Shown here one piece after another: positions 30,333-42,044 of a stretch of 64,000 nt of DNA (position 1 is its first letter; each line of letters opens with the position of its first letter). The notes beneath the pieces were generated by a model. The model was not told the origin of the DNA. It worked only from the letters and a program-made list of their open reading frames with translations, and made no database searches. Made by a program: the position numbers and the translations under genes. The stretch is from positions 2,092,467 through 2,156,466 of the forward strand of contig CM035305.1 in NCBI GenBank assembly GCA_002900995.3, written 5' to 3'. Origin of the DNA: Ganoderma boninense. Taxonomy: Eukaryota > Basidiomycota > Agaricomycetes > Polyporales > Polyporaceae.

Positions 30333-32777
30333 TCAGTCGTCGTAGCCCTTCCCGCTCCGCTGCTTCCCTCGCTTCATCTTCTTGTGATGTTTCTTTCCTG
30401 GCGCGACGTCTCCACCCGCAGCTAGGACGGCCGCAATGCGCGCCCTTCTCCCAGTCAAGGGGGTGCCGTCATCTGCAACCATGTTTTGGTGAGGATACAG
30501 CTTCGCCCTGGAGAACTCCTGTCCCTGTCCCCTTGCGCCCTGCGTGTATGGCCGTGATGAGAGAGTTCCGTTGGTGAAGAACTCCCGGTCCAGGTTGTCG
30601 CCCTTCTGGGAAGAGTTGGCCGTGGACGCAGGATCGCCCTGTACCGCCGGCGCAACGAAGGTGTCTGCCTTCTTTGTGACTCGCGTCGTCGGCGCGCGCT
30701 TTTTCCCAATTGCGCGAAGGAGGGCAATTTGGCGAGTCTGCTCGTTGAAGTCGTCATCGGGAACGCTGGGTGGTGGGTGACAGAATAAGAGTTTTGCATT
30801 CACGTAGTCCTTCAGGATGTAGCGTGCTGCACGGGCTTCATCAGGATTGCCCTGTCCTGATCGAGCGAACCCTCTGGCAACTAGAGAAACGAGACGTCAA
30901 TAAACAGTCAGAGAACTCTCTGCGCACGTACTAGCATATGCAACAAGCAAGTCTGGAGCAGTAATCTTTCCTTCCCCGCCTTCTTCGACGCTTTTTATCC
31001 GAATTGACAAACCATATATGGCTTCCAACACTTCCTTCGGGATACGTCTCACTACTAGCGTTGTGGGTGCAGTATACTCCCTCATCTGGTCGATAGGGAG
31101 GACACCATCACAAACCAGATCTGCTTTCGTGGTGGCGAACTGAGGAAAGACTAAACCAGGGCAATCGCAAAGGACGAGAGTGGGGGATAGGTGGATAGTC
31201 TGGAAATGCTTCGTCTTTCCTGGTGTGGATGACACGCTGACCTTCTTCTCCCCGACTAGAGCGTTGATGGTGCTGGACTTGCCGACGTTTGGATAACCAA
31301 CGAGACCAACCACAAGTTTCGCGGGATGCTCTCCCGACGAGTCCACGAACGCTACGAAATCTCATCAGTAAATTGTAAAGTAACGGCAGGAAGTCGAACA
31401 AACTTGTTAAGTCTGGTGCGCTCCGAACAAACAGGTCCTCCAACTCCAAGACAGACAGAACTCTGGTCCTAAGGGTCTGACGCTTCAGGTCCTTCCTCAA
31501 TAGGAAGAAAAACACCATCGTCGTCTTCCTCATCCGAAGTTGACTCCTCTGCGCGGCCATCGCTATCAGAGGGGTCCCGTCATCACTTTCCTCATCATTG
31601 TCAGCATCTCCGGTGCGCTCGGTCTGTAGGGAGACATCCTCATCTCTCCTGATTTTGGCATTTTCTTGGGCTTGTGTGGCCTCCCCTTGTCGCTGAGCTT
31701 CAGCCGCAGCTGCCTCTCGCCTTGCTTCTTGGATCGCTGCAGCATTGGCGGCGGAGAAGAACGCGTACTTCACATTTCTTTCGTCGAAGTAATCTGCCCA
31801 TAGCTTTCTAGAACACAGGTTTTTAAAAGAAGCGTCTCCTTACACCATAGCATACGGAATCTCACCTTTGCCTTGCCGTTAATAAGTCCGCTTTGTTAAT
31901 CAGAAGCAAACTCCTCCGTTTGCCTTTACCGGTACCGGCCTCGCCCTCAGTACCTTCCACGTCCTGCACATATGCCTCTAGGTCCTCGCATCGAAAACGG
32001 AGCGGATTCCGCGCATCGACGATTTGTACGACAAGATGTGAGCGTTCTAAGACCCGCCATAGTTGCCTCCACACCTCGATGTTCCGTTCAAACGGCGTGA
32101 GAAGGAACTGGTCCCGGTCCTGCAATCTTCGATAACATCCTCAACACCCGCTCGAGAAGTCGAATGAAGCTTGACACATGGACTTACTCAGCAAGACCCC
32201 TCCTCCATTCCAAGAACGCGTCCTTCTCCTGTCTGTCCAGCTGTACAGTTGTCATACTCTTTGTCCATGGAGGGCGGCGGGGGACGCGGAGGCGCTGCTT
32301 GTTCTCGCTCTGCTTCCGAAGGGTTGTCCTCTCCTCTTCTTCCGACAAGAGATACGGATTTTGGTTTGAATTGGCCGCAGCCGCAATGATCTTGACATTG
32401 CGTCGTTCTGAACAATAGAATTTGAACACTAATAGAGGGGGGGGGGTTCGCAGCTCGACATACCTGCCGTAAAGTCTACGCCTGCGAGGGTCGCGGTATT
32501 CAAGAACTCGTCTAGATCCCGTTCTTGGGTGATAGATTGCAGGCGGGTGGACTCAGGGTCCGTGGTATACTTTATATAATTCAATAAATTCGATACCACG
32601 CGCCAGGTAAAGGAAAATCTCACTATGCCAGTCTCATGAGCTATCCGAGCATCCTTCGCTTTCTTGTTAATGATCGCCCGGCCGAGGCCGCTTGGATTTA
32701 AGTTGCGGCCTTTTGGTGGCTACGTAACTTCTGTACTCAGCTGCGATAGTAGTCGGGAAGGGCAAGATCTTTACCAT
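30333..32777 (-). CDS. LSG1: LSG1, circularly permuted GTPase of 60S subunit maturation
   Basis: LSG1 releases the export adaptor Nmd3 from cytoplasmic pre-60S ribosomes. The start ATG (32775-32777) sits alone before a 55-nt intron (32720-32774). The next exon begins 'PPKGRNLNPSGLGRAIINKK'. The G motifs appear in permuted order, the hallmark of the family: 'LLINKADLLT' (G4), 'FFSAANA' (G5), then 'GYPNVGKSSTINAL' (G1), 'SSTPGKTKHFQT' (G2) and 'LCDCPGLVFP' (G3). Other family blocks are 'WRQLWRVLERSHLVVQIVDA', 'RTRVLSVLELEDLFV' and the C-terminal 'HKKMKRGKQRSGKGYDD'. An acidic Glu/Asp region between G5 and G1 is usual. About six introns. The assignment is firm. Confidence 0.94.
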
Positions 32778-33199
32778 CACAATGCTATGAAGAGGTTCGC
32801 AGTCGTCGGGGCCAGAAGTTGTAACTCGGAACTGGCAGGTCGGATATGGAAACAGGCGCCAGGATGAGGTCAGAGAGGCCGAGCTTCGGCAAAAGGCGAA
32901 AACGCCAACTATCAGAGATTTTCAACCTCCGATTACCAGGAAGTGCGAGGTGCAACCCAGGCTCCAGCTGAGACACGGACTAACTTAGGTTCAGAGCAGA
33001 ACGCCTTCCTCCGAATACTGATAACCACGCCAGAATGTGCGCTTCGAAGCAAGCACCGGGGTAATCCACGTACAACACACAATGCATACATCGATTTCAA
33101 TTTCATGGGAGATTCATTCTAGATCCAGACGTAACGGTACTGCGCATAGGATGTCTTGTACATCTAGTACTGCTTCCTGACCCCCCTGGGCTGTACTTC
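32778..33199. other. Intergenic, nothing recognised
   Basis: About 420 bp between the LSG1 start and the stop of the endoglucanase gene, both on the minus strand. It contains the LSG1 promoter and the endoglucanase 3' UTR. No repeat or ORF is supported. Confidence 0.5.
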
Positions 33200-35011
33200 T
33201 CAGGGAAGGTTAGGCAGGACTGTAAAGAATGTGGATCAACAAGTGACCAGTTATGGGATAACCTTGCACTTACTAGCAGAGGTCCAAAGGGCCTCGTCGG
33301 TGCCGTTAGCGAAAGGCGTCAGGGTGAGGGTGTAGGTCGTGTCGAAGGCACCAGCAGACCAGGCGGAGAAACCGACGAGAGTTGGGAAGCTGTTCTTCAC
33401 GAACGAAAGCTCGTTGCCGACACTATGACAATGATGTTAGACACGCTTCGACCATAACACATCTATCGCCCTTACAGCGTCTCGCAGCTCGCGGTGTTAC
33501 CTCCCCCCGTCTCGGAGAGGATAGCTTGACGGTCGCCGTTGGACTTGAGGAAGCTGACGAGCGTTGTGAGGACATCGACGTTATCCTAAAACCATTGGTT
33601 AGTTGGCGATAATAGGCGTCCGATTCTGTGCATTGACGTACAGTGGTGCAATCGGGGTGAGTTCCGCTGTTGTCGCTGTCGAGGTACTTGTGCACTGTGA
33701 CCCCGTTAAGCGGGCTATTCAAAAAGGCAATTGCCACTGGTAAACATACCATCAAAGATCAACTTGCTGGTGTCCCCAAGGGGATCAGTAACCTTCACGA
33801 GGAGGGGGCCTGCCTCGGTCGGGAATGCCTGAGCTGAGGACCAGCTAGAACCGGGAAGAAGCAGGAAGTTCTTCGATCCCGCGTTACGGACAGCGTTGAC
33901 AACAAATTGGACGGAATCGACCCAGGTTGCGATATCAGGAACGTCATGCGGCTCATTCATGATTCCACTGTCAAAGAATGTAAGGATGCGAAGAGATTAA
34001 GCGCAGACTGCGACTCACAAGATAACACGTTCGTTGGAGCCGTACTTCTGAGTCAGCTGGGTCCAGACCGACGCGAACTGGTCGTTAGTAGGGCCACCTT
34101 GAGCGATAATTTGTCCATTCCACCGAGCATAGTTGTGCTAACTCTTTTCAATGCTAATACACATTTGAACGGCATCATACCACATACCAAATCGACGATT
34201 ACAAAGGTGTTCGGACTTGATGAGAGGGCCGATTGGACCGTAACGTCGTAAAAGTTGCTGAACCAAGTCTCGTTGATCGGACCACCGACCTCGGGAGTCA
34301 TGAGCTGCCAGGCTACAGCGACGCACACATTAGGATAGAACTATAGTGACATGCTGCAGAGATTTCGTACCAAACGCTGCCGGACAATAGTCAGCTCAAA
34401 CCTGCGAAGGTTCAACGGGGAACTTAGACTCACGGATGCGGAAAAGGTTGGCACCCTGCTTGGCAAAGTGAGTGAACTGGGCGGGAGGTGGCGACACTCC
34501 CGTGCCGTTGAAGCTACCATCAGTAGCCTAATGGACGCAATCATACCATTCAAAGCTGGACAGTAAGACGGAATATCTGAGTATACTCACAACACTGAAG
34601 TCGTAACCGGCAGTGTTGACACCACCAAGCCTGGGAAGACCACTAGACGGAGAAGGTGCGGGGGCGGAAGTGCCAGTGCCGGGGGTACACTGAGAGTAAT
34701 CTGAATACACAATTAGTAGGAGCATATGCTGGCTCTAGTTTGCAATTGATAAAACGTGAACGTACAGTCGTTGTACTTTGTGCAGACCGTTCCGGAGACG
34801 CATGTAGTCCCACCAGCTGACGGGGGAGATGAGTTGCAAAGAACTGGAAGAGAGAGTGAGGCATAGACATACACCAGTTGATGCCTCCGCATTGCTGCCA
34901 CTCCTAGAGGAAGGGTGAGTTTGGCTTGAGTATGATAACGACTGCATCACGTACGGCCTGCTGAGCGTAGACGACGGATGCCGCCGCAAGAAGGGCTACC
35001 GAGTACTTCAT
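33200..35011 (-). CDS. Secreted GH5 endo-beta-1,4-glucanase with N-terminal CBM1
   Basis: This is a secreted cellulase. The ATG at 35009-35011 begins a signal peptide ('MKYSVALLAAASVVYA'). Splicing then gives a fungal cellulose-binding module (CBM1) with its conserved residues: 'EWQQCGGINWSGGTTC', 'VSGTVCTKYNDYYSQC'. A short Thr/Ser/Ala/Pro linker ('GTSAPAPSPSSG') leads into a GH5 catalytic domain starting 'LGGVNTAGYDFS'. The acid/base Glu is in 'IFGIMNEPHDV' and the nucleophile Glu in 'AILSETGGG'. Other GH5 blocks are 'VIVDLHNYARW', 'FDVHKYLDSD' and 'SAWSAGAFDTTY'. Roughly a dozen short introns; the last exon encodes 'LPNLP' and stop (33200-33202). The module order CBM1-linker-GH5 is typical of agaricomycete subfamily GH5_5 endoglucanases. 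A TATA box lies 52 nt upstream of the ATG. Confidence 0.93.
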
Positions 35012-35632
35012 GTCAGTGATTCAGTGAGGTTGAGGGTGAGCGATGCCGAAGGTTGAACCATGTATATATACGTAGGGTTTCTTTATGTTACCGTTCACAG
35101 AGACCGCAGCCCGGACAAACCATGGGTAAGAGACATGGAGAGAACGTGCTCACATGGAGGAGTTTATCCGAGACAACAACGCGCGTGATGGACATGACGG
35201 GAGCCATGAGGGCACCTGAGCGAGCTGGGAACATAAATAGTAATAGTTGAGCGCGATGTAGGTCACAGAGCGAGATCCCCGAGGGTCCTTGTGGATGAGA
35301 AGACTCGTCGGACGGAGATTACGTTCGGGCAGCCGAGGGTCCAAGACACCCTGGAGAGGTATCTTGTGCATATCGAGGTCGTTGAATATCAACAAAGGCT
35401 AAACATTAGGATACTTCCCCAACATGAAAGGGGTTCACTGCGGCAATTTTGTTGGGCAAACGACGAGGTTGCATCGCTAAGGGGAGTTGGGTGCAAGTGG
35501 CGCCCGCTACGGAGGCATTTGAGTGTTGGTCAAAAGGCGCCGAAAGTGGTGACGACAACAACGAAGCTCGCTGCTCGTGACCGAGGTCGACTACGACCAC
35601 AGCGCAAACAGACCCCGGCGTCGAGGACTTCT
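35012..35632. other. Divergent intergenic region, endoglucanase / LYR gene
   Basis: About 620 bp separating divergent starts. It holds the endoglucanase promoter with its TATA box and the LYR gene 5' flank. The open frame running into the LYR gene from about 35291 begins at an ATG but has no domain; the LYR start is better placed at 35633. Confidence 0.5.
35063..35070 (-). promoter_or_regulatory. TATA box of the CBM1-GH5 endoglucanase
   Basis: TATATATA lies 52-59 nt upstream of the endoglucanase start codon on the minus strand, a common TATA distance for highly induced fungal secreted-enzyme genes. No other consensus TATA was noticed in this intergenic region. Confidence 0.5.
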
Positions 35633-36794
35633 ATGCATGGCGACACGAAGGCAATACGTTCTCTCTACAGGACCGCCCTTCGGGAGATCAGAAGGCTCCC
35701 GATTGAATATCTTCGGTAGGTGTCGCGGATGAATCCTCCGCTGTCCGCATTGGCTCATCACGACACAGGCAGTTCTTCCGGTTGAAGGTTGGCGACGACA
35801 TCCGTGGCATCTACGACGCCAAACATGAGACCGTCCAAGCCAGCAGGGCCAAGCGTGTCCAATCGGTGAGCTTCTCATGATCACGGTAGCTGTCTCTTAT
35901 TCATAGCAAACAGGAGGTGCGGAACTTGCAGCGGGCAAACTATGGACACGTCAATGCGTTTCAACACGTCATGCAAACGGCATATGGTAGAAAAGGACGT
36001 CTGAAATGGGAGATCTTGCAGGTTGGTTTTTTTCATCCGACTGCAGACCAGACTGTCTTTACTCATTCGACATTAAATCACAGCTCCTTCGCGCAGAGCC
36101 GGGAGCCCAGCTGCCACCTCCAATCATTCCCACCGTCGAATCCTCCCGTCCTCCCGTCTGGTCTGCGGAGTTAACGGCGCTCGTCACCTCGGATATCTCT
36201 CGCAAGAAGGCCCTCAAAGCCGACTCGATTCTTGTGCCACCGACCATTCCCAAGGAACGGCTTGATCCGCAGTCGACCGAATCCCAAACCTTTGGCCCGT
36301 TTAGCAAACGCAGAGAAGTCAACGCTCGATGGAAGTTCTTCCGACATCAGCTAGATAAGACGCTGTTTCCCTTGCAGTTAACGCTCCATCAACGCACGGA
36401 AGACAATAAGCTCACGCTTCAAACCGACCAGGCAGCCCTGACAACCCTGGGTGCTCGTGGTATAGGGCTTCAGGGCGCCGGAGTATTTGAGGAACTCGAA
36501 GCTTTGTCTTCGCCGCCAGGGGTAGCCCGCCTCGAGGCCAGCTCTGCTCAAGGCAACGGAGATGATACGAGACAAGTCCTACCGACAATTCGGTCACATC
36601 TTCCCCGCAGGTTCTTGCGACGCCGCTTCCAGGAGACGCTGGCCCAGATCCCTGTCCTCACCTACACATTACCTTCTGGTCGGTACAAAGTCACACTGTC
36701 GCCAAGCGCTAGCACACGCAACGGACCCATCCAATCTGTTGTGGACGAGGCAGATCTCGCATGGCTACAGCGCACTAAGGATGGGGGTTGGTAG
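35633..36794 (+). CDS. LYR-motif (Complex1_LYR-like) protein with extended C-terminus
   Basis: LYR proteins are small mitochondrial adaptors for Fe-S cluster transfer and respiratory-complex assembly. From the ATG at 35633 the N-terminus reads 'MHGDTKAIRSLYRTALREIR', with the L-Y-R tripeptide followed by the basic helix typical of the family. Splicing with an acceptor that contributes GCAG gives 'EYLRQFFRLKVGDDIRGIYD', then 'NLQRANYGHVNAFQHV' and 'GRKGRLKWEILQ'. The third intron acceptor lies before 'LPPPIIPTVESS'. The rest (about 220 residues, to TAG at 36792-36794) is an extension without a known domain, making it much longer than classical LYRM proteins of 80-120 residues. It is likely mitochondrial; its client is unknown. 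Its stop lies 140 bp from the SEC8 stop on the opposite strand. Confidence 0.72.
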
Positions 36795-36934
36795 AGCAAG
36801 CGAGGTTGAGGTATTCGTTGACATGTATGGTGTGGTATCCAACAAAAAGGGCGAGAAAAAGAAAAGAAATTGCATAAATAGTTCCAACAAACAACCCCCC
36901 AAGCACCACCGCCACCCAAGAAACTGTCTCAAGA

Positions 36935-39900
36935 TCAGCTTCCGTCTGCAGAGTTTTCGAGCTCAAGCCCGTGCAACTCTATGAGGTACATGTTGTAGTT
37001 GCGATCCGTTGCCTGCGCAGCGCCGCCGGCTATGCTGGATTGCACGCCGCACTGGAGGTCGAGAATAGCCTTGTACTCGTCGAAGGTGAATTCCTGCTTC
37101 TGTCGTACTGTATCGAGAAGTTCCTGAAAAATTTGTCAGCACCTAGTAGGAAAGCATAAGTGCAAAATGCATATGGTCCTACAGGTGGTGACAGCAAGAA
37201 CAGTGAGTAGTATCGCTTGGCGCGCTCGAATTGTATGCTGTGGCTATCGTCCGTGATCGTCTTGATGTTCTGCTGCAGCGCCAACATATTCCTATTCATC
37301 TTCTTAATACCGTAGACGTTCGCTGCATGGATGTAACGAGCGTTCGAGATTAGGAGATGCTGCATAAGATGTCCCATCCCTTCGAATGCAAACCTAGTTG
37401 CTGTGATTAGTACATGTGCGTAAGTAGCGGAGGGAAATATTAACTTTCGCTGAACATCTGGTAATGTCAAGCCGAGGCATGCTTCGCAATTGCCCAGTTC
37501 TTGTTCAGGTCGACAACGTGGGGATCAGGCTCGCCGGCTTCTCTTTCAATGCGGTAGATGCCCTGAAAACGAAATGTTTAGCTATGGATCAACCAGAACC
37601 TACGGACTCACGTGTCTGAGGGCAAGGTCGAGGTGATGGATCACACGACATCTTATGTCGACGCGAATAGTGTAGATGATGAGCTCCGCCAACTGTACGT
37701 ATGTCATATGGAGTGCTTGGAAGCGCCTAGGCCACAACATCAGTAATGAGAGAATACATGTTCCGTAGCACTCACATGGTCATCGCGGAAGACAAAGGAA
37801 GTGTAAGCGGTTCATCTGCCTGTGTGGGAACAATCGCGGGGAGGAATGGCGTCGTTGGTGATAGGGCACTTGTAGGTTCAAGATGAAGTGGTGACGTAGC
37901 CGAAGGCACGTTGTCTGTTGAGCCCTTAAGAGTAGTCAACTGGGCGGCGAACCATGTCTGGGTGGATTGATCCCGGTGAACGAGACATCGGAAACGACGT
38001 GATAACAGCACACCTACCACGCTGTGATACAAGCTTGCTAGGGCAGAAACATTGCGGATGGACACAATAAGGTCATCCTTACTGATGACACCTTCACCCA
38101 GCAGACTGTTCTCCAAATGGGTCTCCTGTCTGCACAGCTGAGTCTTCTCTGCTGCGGTCGGATCTCCGGAAAGCAGTTTCAACAGTTCCGTCAAGCAAGG
38201 GCTTAACTCGGGCTTCTGGGCCCACTGGGCAGCAAGCGCAATGTGACCGTCATCGTCGCTCGAAGACGCATCGCCTTTGATAGCGACTAAATTGGAAAAC
38301 CTGTCGCTGCACCGCTGGTAAAACTTCCCGATAACCGTGAGGATGAGACGAGAGTAGTCTTCGCGATGGAAGGGAGTTGTGCGCAGCATTGCACAGAGGG
38401 AGTTGATGAGGGCCATGAGCTGAACGCTTGCCTGCAGACGAAGCAGAACGTCAGAGAAATATAAATATACCATGACCAGCGGACACTCGAATCACCTTGA
38501 CAAGCGGTTTTGACGACAAGGCTAACGAAGCAGGGTCTGGCTCAAACGCATCCGGACCTGATCGTGGCCATGAGGAGCGATTCCATTCCATGGAGTATTG
38601 ACAACGTACTAGTGACCGCTTGGTGGAATAGAGTGGACACCTTATCCTCGAGTTGAGGCAAGTACACTCTGAGCACGAATTCGTCCAACACTGCGCTCGA
38701 TGCTCTTGCTGTTTCCAGACCAGAAGGTAGGATGTCGGATATACGGTCAAGAAAAGCCAAAGTAGGCTGGAAGAGCACGCTAACATGGAATGCGTTAGGA
38801 TGGACTAATAATCGGTGGTGTTGACCAGAGCCCATTAAACGATCGTCGGTGCCGACGGCTGCTAGTGTTGCCTGTACAGCACTCTCCGAGCCTTGTACAA
38901 GACCCGGCACGGTACCCTTGAGCACGCGAGTGAGTTCATCTTCATGTTGACGCAAGGTCTTAGTGGTAATCTTTGTGTCTGTGTCCGCGAATCGAAATAT
39001 AGGCTAGCAGAACATGTCAAGCGAGATCGAAGCTGCGAAGTCAGTTGACATACTTTTCCCTTGTCGCGGTTCAAACGACCTTCACGAAGAATTTCGTTGA
39101 TGGACGATATTGGGTTGCGACCGGATATCGCGCCCTGTTCTTCGTCGGTAATGTAGTCGCTGAGCAGGGTCCTGACCTGTACCTCCATCAGTCTAAATTC
39201 AAGAGATCAGTAGCAGGCAATCCACCTCGGCTTGTACGGGAGCCCAGACCTCCTCCAGAGGAAACACAGCCCCAGGTTTGCTACCAGACGAATCCTTGTA
39301 GTCCCTCCGCTGCGGAGCGATAGCATCAGAAAGGCAACCCAATGTAACCCATGTTGTGGTAGAACACGTACAGAGCCGATACGGTTTGCGACTTCATAGA
39401 CGACTCGCAAACCTTCGCTGACCGCGATGAGCTTGGAGTACAGTGTCCAGAAAAAGTCTTTCAAGATTTCTTGATCCAATACCTTCGTGGAAGACTCTAA
39501 TGCCGTTAGTCGCAGAACTGTGGCGTCCATGACAGCGCGACGACCCTGTATGTTTGACCCTTGCAGGGCGGCAACGACAGCTACACCAGCGATACCCATT
39601 GCACCGGCAGCGATCGCAGGAGATGACAGGAAGGAAAGATCTGTCAAGCGACCTGACGTCCCATTGACAGAATCGACCATTCCGATGATTGAACCACGGC
39701 GCCCGTACTCAGCACGTTCGGAAACCTCCTCTACGGTGGCTTCGACCAGAGAAAATATTTCTCCAGGCAGCTTCTGTGCGACTAGGTCCAAACCGGTGCC
39801 TAGCTTGCCCAAGATGGCTAGAGATTCCAGGAGTGTTTCGATGTACGCGAACGAATCTGACTCAGGATTCCGTGCCTGCACGATCGAAGTGGACGCCATA

Positions 39901-41741
39901 TTGCCAAGCGCGCCGCTCGATGTCGATCCGAGGCCGGATAGACCGCCCGACAAACTTTTCCGGTACCCTGTGTCGTTCACGTCGAACGGTGGGTCATTTG
40001 GACGTAATGCCATATCGTCGAGGTACCTGGCAAGCCGCGACGACCGAGATGGTGTTGTTGGTGATATGGGGGAGGATACCGATACGGGTCGTGTTGGTTC
40101 GACAGTCGTTTCATCCTCTTGGTCCTCCAAGGTTGTGACTATTGACGAATTAGCAGTATGGCGCAAAACATGTTGGAATCACTGACATCCTTGTTGGTTA
40201 GGGGCGTATACGGCCCATCTTGATTCACACCAGAAAGACTTGAGATACAGATGGCTGTGAAGCTCGTCGACGAGAATTTCCCGCAATGTCTGCAGAACGC
40301 AGATTGAGGTGTTGACATCGATGCCGGAGGGAATTGAGGTACGTACCGTCTCTTGACCAACGAGGTAACTTCGAAGATCCGAGACTGCACCTATTTCCTG
40401 CATGTCCGGTTTGTTGATCAGTTTCAGGCTGCGGACCAACAGTGCCGCCGCTTGCAAAAGGCGTTTCTCGAGAATGAGGCTTTCTAGAGCATCGGGGACA
40501 GATTTCAGGCGTTCGCTGCTCTTTACATTAGCCCCATTCAATGGATACGTATGAGCGTAATGTCACGGACATCTGATCGAGAATGCGCATCATCTCCTCA
40601 ACCGTTTGGTTCCTTATCCACAGTTGTACGAGATCAGCGCGTTTGCTACCCAAGGTCTCTTTGGCTTCCTGCAGCGCACTACGAGCTTCCTTGATTTGCA
40701 CTTGTGTCGCGTCGAGATGATTGATCAAAGAAGCGTGATGAGGTAGAGCAGCATTGAATGCCTGGTAATGTTCTGTACAGAGGGACAAATCAACATGGCA
40801 GGTTGCGCTGAGGTACGGTGAAGGTACGCACGATCGACAGAGCCCTTCATGGCCCTCGAAAGCATGTCCTTTGTTCTTCGAAAAGAGTCCATGTCCTTCC
40901 CTAAGGAAGTCTCGTCCAGCAATTGCAATGCGAGATCAACTGGGTTGAACTAGTCCAGTCAATCTCGTAATACGCCGCAAGTCCGGCCGCTGTGACTTAC
41001 ATCGGGATCGGTGACCACGGCCCATTCGTCCTTGATTTCATCCAGAACAGCTGTAGCAGGCCTTTAGCACTACCCACGCTGGTGCAAGATGCCGGTCTAC
41101 AGGCAGCAATGTCATCCACCCAAGACACAGGGGGACTTACCATCAATGTCGCCTGCCTTTGCCTTCCCAGTCGCTCTACGACCGGGGACCTTCTCTCTAA
41201 TCTTCCTCTGACGGGCCTTCAGCAGCTCGATCTCTCTGCGCTTCTGCTCCTCGTATTCCGCATCCATCATGTCGTCATTTGACATGCCCCTCCTCCTCCC
41301 GAAACTCTGGAAAGCCGCCACCGCGGCGAGAGATGTTGGCGACAGCTCGGGAGATTGGGGGGATACAGGGGTTTGGGTGCGTCCGTTTGGCCGGTCAGAG
41401 CCGTTCATAAGGATGTTTCGAGGTCTCGAGCTCTGAGGGCCTTCCGGTAGACCAGATGGTCGTCCGTCGAGGGTGTCTCTCGAATCTCGCGTGGCACGCG
41501 ATTCCATTGAGGAACGGTCGGTTGCGGAGACCTCGGAGACCTGCCTGCTTCTCAGGCCGGATCGGGTGGGCCTGGCTGGGCCGCGAGGGGAACCGGTGGC
41601 GGGAGGCACGGAACTGCCGCTTGGGGTTGTGGGACGAGGCGAGCGGGTGATCTGAAGCGGGCGGGTGGAAGCGCCATTGTCGCTTACGCTGGGAGTGCGA
41701 AGACGCCTGGTTTCGGAGGGAAGTGGAGGGATGCGAGACAT
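36935..41741 (-). CDS. SEC8: SEC8, exocyst complex subunit (EXOC4 family)
   Basis: Sec8 is a subunit of the octameric exocyst that tethers secretory vesicles to the plasma membrane at growing tips. The ATG at 41739-41741 begins 'MSRIPPLPSETRRLRTPS', a disordered basic Ser/Pro head of about 150 residues. The conserved Sec8 N-terminal rod follows: 'DIDAVLDEIKDEWAVV', 'VDLALQLLDETSLG', 'HYQAFNAALPHHASLINHL' and 'ARSALQEAKETLGSKRADLV'. Then comes the diagnostic 'LREILVDELHSHLYLKSFW'. A basidiomycete-style insert 'SPISPTTPSRSSRLARYLDD' precedes helical repeats that run to the C-terminus, ending 'HGLELENSADGS' (TGA 36935-36937). About 18 short introns. Length of roughly 1,150-1,200 residues is normal. 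It is divergent from the Mit1-like gene, with starts 303 bp apart. Confidence 0.88.
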
Positions 41742-42044
41742 GCAGCAGAGGAGAGAGAGAGGGAGAGGGACGGCAGTGGACGCGACGGCGAGGGCACAGG
41801 TCGAGGACTGTTGCTACAAGACTGCCTGCTATGGTAGTCGTTGCCTTTGATGGCAGGTCCCTCCGCCTGCGGACGGCGCGGACGTTGATCGAGGCTGCAT
41901 CCACCCATTCGTCTCCTCCCTCACGTGCCCCCGCCTGCCCTGTCGCGAGCCTGAGGACGCGTTCTGCTGCCCTCCGTCCGACGCGTCGCGGCGCGTCCTC
42001 CCCCTCTTCTCCACCACCACAGCCCTCTCCTACCCTCATCCGCC
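41742..42044. promoter_or_regulatory. 303-bp bidirectional promoter region (SEC8 / MIT1-like)
   Basis: The two start codons lie head to head with only 303 bp between, so their promoters must overlap or be shared. No TATA box is evident. CT-rich tracts lead to the plus-strand gene (42000-42035) and GA-rich tracts, CT-rich on the other strand, precede SEC8 (41745-41770). Confidence 0.45.

Noticed and set aside
39487..40185. Plus-strand ORF of 232 codons over SEC8
   Set aside because: Antisense shadow; SEC8 sense frame is conserved and spliced through the same bases.
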